Below are positions 59,413 through 64,000 of a DNA stretch of 64,000 nucleotides, one piece after another. Origin of the DNA: Choanephora cucurbitarum (Eukaryota > Mucoromycota > Mucoromycetes > Mucorales > Choanephoraceae); contig JAIWNI010000046.1 of assembly GCA_025331435.1 (NCBI GenBank), forward strand, positions 167,212-231,211. The letters run 5' to 3'. The notes below the pieces were generated by a model. The model saw nothing but the letters and a program-made list of their open reading frames with translations, did no database searches and was not told where the DNA came from. The position numbers were made by a program, and so were the translations under genes. Each line of letters begins with the position of its first letter. Positions within the stretch are counted from its first letter, which is position 1.

Positions 59413-60298
59413 CTAAGGCAGTAGCGATAAAATCGGAAAAGAAGCGAATTTTGAGTTAAATAACTTTGTTTTTATTTTCTAGTGCTTATTACTTTCTCTA
59501 TTGTTGAATGAGAAAGCAAGATGAGGTAAAGAAAGGAGAGGAGAGGAGAGAAAAAGAAAGCAAGGTACAATAAACAATTAATGTCGATTGAAATTGTATA
59601 TATATATTTATTTTTGTACACGTAGAGATCAAAAATAGGTCTATATTTTAATGTGTACACTTTATTCGGAAATATTTTGCTAGCTTTTGAGACATAAAAC
59701 AATTGACAACTATAGAATGATATTGATCAGTAGTAATAGTTGATATCAGCTTAAAAACCAATGGCCAAAGTGCTGTTTAGGACATTTAGAGAGAGAGAGA
59801 GAGAGAGAGATGCATCTATATGGCTTTTAATTGGGATGTTAAAAGGACCACAGACGGACAGATTTGAGCCAAGAACAATTGGTGATAAGATGAAGCCACT
59901 CTCAAGTAGACATTATACTAAATTGAAAGATTTCTATGACCAAAGTATTGTTTTTCATTGGTACCTGTAATTTAAGTACTTATCTGCCAACAATCAATAC
60001 ATAATTGTTTGATCTGATGTTTACACTTAAAAGCAACTATCTAATTTGATACTTAGTCACTTTTCATATTTTTCATGTATAAACTAAGATGGGCATTTGT
60101 ATAGCTGAATATCTTTTTTTGGAAAAAGAGATAATGCTTTGAGTCACGATCTATCGAAAGGGGTTACTGATTTGCTGTGTCAAAAGCTCTTCATTATTGT
60201 CAAGAGCTTTTTGTTAAGAAATTAGGTAAAAAAAAAGAGAGCTACAAACTTCAACAACAATTATTCTGCGTTATATATGCATTCTTTATCGAGAGGAG
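59413..60298. other. intergenic, contains GA microsatellite
   Basis: About 890 bp between the kinase and repeat copy B. A (GA)n run of about 20 bases lies near 59790. It should hold the missing first exon and promoter of the kinase, which I could not identify. A 69-codon plus frame at 59761-59970 includes the microsatellite and is not called. Confidence 0.4.
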
Positions 60299-61567
60299 AC
60301 AACCAATATGGAAGGTTTGTTTTATTGATGTATAATGCCAGCAACAAATCGAATTGTTTGTTTAGCGAACAGAAAGAGTTTTAATGACAATAGCTGGTTT
60401 GAGTTTATGAAAGAGGTAGAGTAATAGTCATGGTTACAATTTGAATGAAATAGTGGATATACAATTGGAATAAATGATCAAAAAAACACAGTTATAAGGC
60501 ACAATGAATGTTAAGGGACAGCTATTAGTATCTAGCATAACCATCTTGATAAAGAAAGCACACAGAGAAACAAAGCGATAACTTGTAGAGACGCGGTGAA
60601 AATTGGATATGTTGATAGACCGAGAGACAGGACTTGTATACAGAGCTTGCCATATTCTTCCAGTAGTAGAAACGTATGATTCACAAGACAAGGAAGAGAA
60701 CGCAGAGGATAAGCCTTTTTTCCCTGTTAGAAGAAAAAAAGCTTAGTTCTGTTCGCACTTTCTCACTTCCTGGTAAACACTTATCAGTCAGCTAACAGGA
60801 ATTGTACAAGTATGTCTGCACCCACTTCCTTATCCAGATCTCCAAAGTACTCACACATGGGTTGTTATCAGACCAGGGCACTTATTCGCTTTTCCTTACT
60901 ATGAGTACTTCCTGGTCTATTGATAACAGAGGAGTCGTCTGAAGAAAGGACTAGCCTATGACAGTAATTCGCCTCTATTGGAGTGTGAAAGGCAGCATCA
61001 GCCTTTGTTCTCAACCCTGGTCAAGTTCGCAGTAGAAGCACCAAAACCAAGAGAGAAAGAGTGAGGAGGTTGCAAAAGACTTAAAAGCATCAGTTTTGAC
61101 TTGGTAGAGACAGTTTATAGACGCGTATAAAATGGATATTTTGTGGTGTTGCAATAGTCTAAATGAAGAACGTAGAAGCTTGGTTAGCGATCCTTCAACT
61201 AAAGAAAAATCATTCAATTACTTACTGTTAAATCAGTTGAAACAACGCGTTGTTAAGAGACAAGTTGTATGACTTTTTGTAAAGAAAAGAAAAGAAGAAA
61301 AAAGAAAAATACTTTGGCGTACTAATTTATGCAGAAACAGAGCTAAGGCAAAAGTCGTCATCCAATCAGAGTTTAGTTTTTATTATTTTATCATGTGAAA
61401 AAAAAAAGATAAGATAAGAGGTAGAGCAGTGTGAGATATAAACAAAGAGATCATGTCCAATCCTGAATTTTATGCCAACTTAAAGTACTGACTTTATTCT
61501 TATTTTGACAGCCAAACTCCTCTTTAACTCTGAAAGACATTTGTTTGACAGTCAGACAAGTTTATGA
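60299..61567 (-). repeat. 1.27-kb dispersed repeat, copy B (inverted)
   Basis: This is the reverse complement of 11160-12429, colinear from end to end. Differences seen include GATAGCAATCCATG versus GATAACAACCCATG, one substitution turning CLLTF into CPLTF in a short frame, and poly-A length changes. Unlike copy A it has no MULE sequence attached at the 60299 end. No target duplication or terminal inverted repeat was found at its borders. Confidence 0.85.
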
Positions 61568-62169
61568 GTATGTACCTACACCAATGGTAACTTAAAAATC
61601 CTGTGTTCTTTCGCATTTTACGTACATTGTTATCATCACAAGTTAATCTTAACATGACTCATAATCAATTTTTGAGAAATAGACTGTTGGCCTGAACGGT
61701 TCTCGAGATACTTTTGGGCCTTTCAAAAAGATAAAAAAAAAAGGCTGAAATCACTGCATCAAATAACATCAAGACATGCTTTGAAGCGAATAGTAGAGTA
61801 TACTTACTTTGTTCTTTGACCCTTCTTTCTATAGCCTACCCAATGTCACTATTGCACTTGGTTAAATCACTAGGTTTCTCATCCTATAACTCAACAATAT
61901 AGCCCCATGAATACTCACCATCAAAGTGTTGAGTCACAAAGCATATAGTACTTGAATTAGTGCTTTTGGTCGACAAATCACAATATGAATAATAGAGGAT
62001 GACACAGCTTAAATAGTTCAAAAGTGCATTTTCCATCAAAGTAGCTTGAGAGCCTTTATTAAGACTCCGGGACACACTCAGAATATCTCTAAATCAGACT
62101 TGTGACTTGACTTCTTTTTGGCATCACCCAGGGCATTTTTTCTTCTCTTCTATTCGTATTGCACAGATC
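61568..62169. other. intergenic, TIM54 promoter side
   Basis: About 600 bp without a coding frame of note. Its right end, a pyrimidine-rich CTTCTCTTCTATTCG stretch, is the likely leader of TIM54. Confidence 0.4.
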
Positions 62170-63341
62170 ATGTCTTTACCATTTGGCTTCAAGGCACCTT
62201 CAAGAGGTACTCTCATCTTCAGTGGTTTAGCAGGTGCCATCAGTGGACTTGTGTATACTAGCAACAAGCATTCTGAAGAATCCAGAACAAAACTTGCTCA
62301 ACGTGTCTCATTCCTTGCAGACAGACCTTGTGGTGTGAATGTGAGTTCATAAACGTCATTTCAAACATAAAATGAACCCTTTCTGCTTTATAGGAAACAC
62401 CTCGAAAAGTACTTGTCTATATTTCAGCACCTCCCGGGGATTCGCTTGAAAAAAGTAGAAACTGGTTCCGAGAATATGTCAAGGTAATATCAAGAAAAAA
62501 AATATAAAAAATTAAGGTTTAGATTGAGTTTCGACTATAGCCTATACTTGTAGCTGGAGCAATTGATTATGAAGTTAAGGAAGCAAAGTCAGAAGGTCAG
62601 ATTGAGAGTTCTGTGATGCAGGATATTGTCCAACTTCGACGTCAATCAACTCAACAACATAAAAGAGAAGAGTTAGAAACATCAACAACCCCACAACTTA
62701 CTGGACCTTACTCAATGTTAGTCAACGCAACACCTAAGATTACTACTCGTAAGCCTTTCCCATCGCCTGTCCTGAAGAAGAAATTACAAGAAGAGAAGGA
62801 AGAACACCATCCTGATTATGATGGTATTTTGGCTATTGGAAGAAATGCATATCGGGAAGTCTTGAGTGGTCTGTCTAAGGGCTGTGATGCCGACCCCAAC
62901 AAAATTGAAAAGACAGAGACAGTGTCAGAGGAAGTCAGTTCTGAGCAACCAAAGGAGGACCAACAATTAGAAGAAAATACAGTAGCAGTAGATCAGATAG
63001 AGCAAGAAGATAGTGTAGATCACTTTTCGTTACCACCTAAATTTTCTCCTATTATGTACATTCCACATGTTAACATTATTGGCTGGTCAAATATTCCTTA
63101 CAGACTATATATGTGGTATGCAGACTACAAGCGAATTGAAGACGTCGGAAACTATGTAGTTGCTGCTGTACTGAACCAAACTCGACCAATGACAAAAGAG
63201 GATGCTGACAAAGGCAACGAAGAAAGAGTTTATTGGATTGGTGATGAACAAGTTGAAGAAAAGGCCAAGAATGACCCTCCTATAGTCATTGATGACCGAA
63301 TTATTGACAATCTTTCTACTTACACCACTTCAACTGAATAA
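62170..63341 (+). CDS. TIM54: mitochondrial import inner membrane translocase Tim54
   Basis: Three exons (62170-62340, 62394-62483, 62541-63341) give 353 residues. Tim54 is part of the TIM22 complex that inserts carrier proteins into the inner membrane. Features are FKAPSRGTLIFSGLAGAISG with one membrane helix near the N-terminus, RKVLVYISAPPGDSLEKS followed by WFREYVKPILVAGAIDYEV, DGILAIGRNAYREVL, and the C-terminal IPHVNIIGWSNIPYRLYMWY. A Glu-rich linker of about 50 residues (TETVSEEVSSEQPKEDQQ) sits in the middle. The start ATG follows a pyrimidine-rich leader, and earlier in-frame ATGs are absent. Confidence 0.9.
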
Positions 63342-64000
63342 AAAAGAAAAGAAAAAACCTTGAATAGGTTGAAAGAGCAAATAAGGATCAAATTAAGCTA
63401 TACAACAGAGCATTGACAAATGTTGCTTTGTTTGGGCATTACATTTGCTTTATCGAATTAAGTAATCCATCTAGTACTGAAATGCTTTGCCTATATCTTT
63501 GGTCTGTTACAAATCCCCATCTATGCTGAAAGTAGAGAGTTTAAAGAAAAGGCATTAGGCAGATAAAGTGACCTGATACATCTTCTAGTTTTAGTCAGTT
63601 TTGAAAACGCATTGGCGAGATGTTGCTTTCGAGAGGAATGCCAGAAATTCATCACCTCTTTATGGCCATAGAGATATCATTTTCAATGTAGTTCAGTCCT
63701 TTTCTAAGAGAAAAGAGACGGCTGAACTATCACATAAGCCTCAAATCATTGTTAATCTCTGAAATAGTGTCATTGAAGCATTGTTTTTCTTGCGTATAGC
63801 TTACAATAGACTTTAGTCCAGACAGCAATGCTTTTACAAGGCCAATCGTTTCAATTCTATCTTATGGTAGTTTCTATAAAGTACAATAGCCTATGTGAGT
63901 TATTTTGTTTAGTTGTGTTTACTATTAGGGGAAGTATTTTTTTACACAATGTTTCCAATGACCTTTGTTTGAAAATTTGATCTGCACCTATTAGAAGTCA
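63342..64000. other. intergenic to the window end, no gene seen
   Basis: AT-rich sequence of about 660 bp following the TIM54 stop. No gene or repeat is recognised; a gene may begin beyond the window. Confidence 0.4.

Noticed and set aside
59472..59702. 76-codon minus-strand frame upstream of the kinase as its first exon
   Set aside because: Composition is low-complexity (Tyr/Ile/Phe-rich), it ends in a stop, and no donor joins it in frame to the exon at 59374-59412.
1..64000. tRNA, rRNA or snRNA genes, or a secondary-metabolite cluster
   Set aside because: No B-box-like GGTTCGANTCC, no rRNA-like block and no polyketide or peptide synthetase, P450 or transporter group was seen on reading. 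A tRNA scan would be decisive and was not possible here.

Overview
The window is nuclear DNA of a filamentous fungus, most likely an early-diverging one of the Mucorales type (Mucoromycota). It is AT-rich. Almost every gene is split by short introns of about 40-70 nt with GTAAGT-like donors and TAG/CAG acceptors. Genes lie on both strands with intergenic gaps down to 1-2 bp. The proteins are fungal: Chs7, Tom7, Tim54, Atp10, Pik1, Rad3, Pwp2, an LKU/PI4K kinase and a three-repeat MYB factor. I rebuilt exons by hand from splice signals and reading frame. The coding lengths of the multi-exon genes are divisible by three, except that the first exon of the kinase at 57501-59412 was not found.

Layout. 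Positions 1-20180 are a repeat-rich, gene-poor flank. They hold a multi-exon gene with a PD-(D/E)XK-like motif (479-2078), a Tc1/mariner deletion derivative (2202-2437), three tandem copies of a 435-bp unit (2896-4134), a G-rich/CpG-rich island (5861-6016), a GVP36-like BAR gene (6489-7651), a small secreted protein (10220-10480), one arm of a 1.27-kb inverted repeat (11160-12429), a decayed MULE transposase (12461-14325), and a LINE inserted into a TA-flanked MITE (14694-20183). Positions 20305-28668 hold PIK1, a MYB factor, TOM7 and SET5.

Positions 28818-45384 are a compact housekeeping block: RFC2, a ZNF511-like gene, MND1, SEC26 (beta-COP), PWP2, THOC5, RAD3/XPD, LEO1, and a protein joining two GATA zinc fingers to an Ash1-like AWS-SET-postSET methyltransferase. 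After a sparser stretch come CHS7, a universal stress protein, MRS2, an unknown membrane protein, TMF1, ATP10 and a YANK/STK32-like kinase (to 59412). The second arm of the 1.27-kb repeat (60299-61567) lies in opposite orientation, followed by TIM54 (62170-63341).

Functional themes: four neighbouring genes (THOC5, RAD3, LEO1, GATA-SET) act on RNA polymerase II transcription and its chromatin. Four others (TOM7, MRS2, ATP10, TIM54) are mitochondrial. SEC26, TMF1, PIK1 and CHS7 serve Golgi/ER traffic. These look like ordinary dispersed housekeeping genes rather than an operon-like system. The most unusual single object is the GATA-SET fusion. The most informative structure is the nested LINE-in-MITE with a readable target-site duplication ending about 120 bp from the PIK1 start codon.
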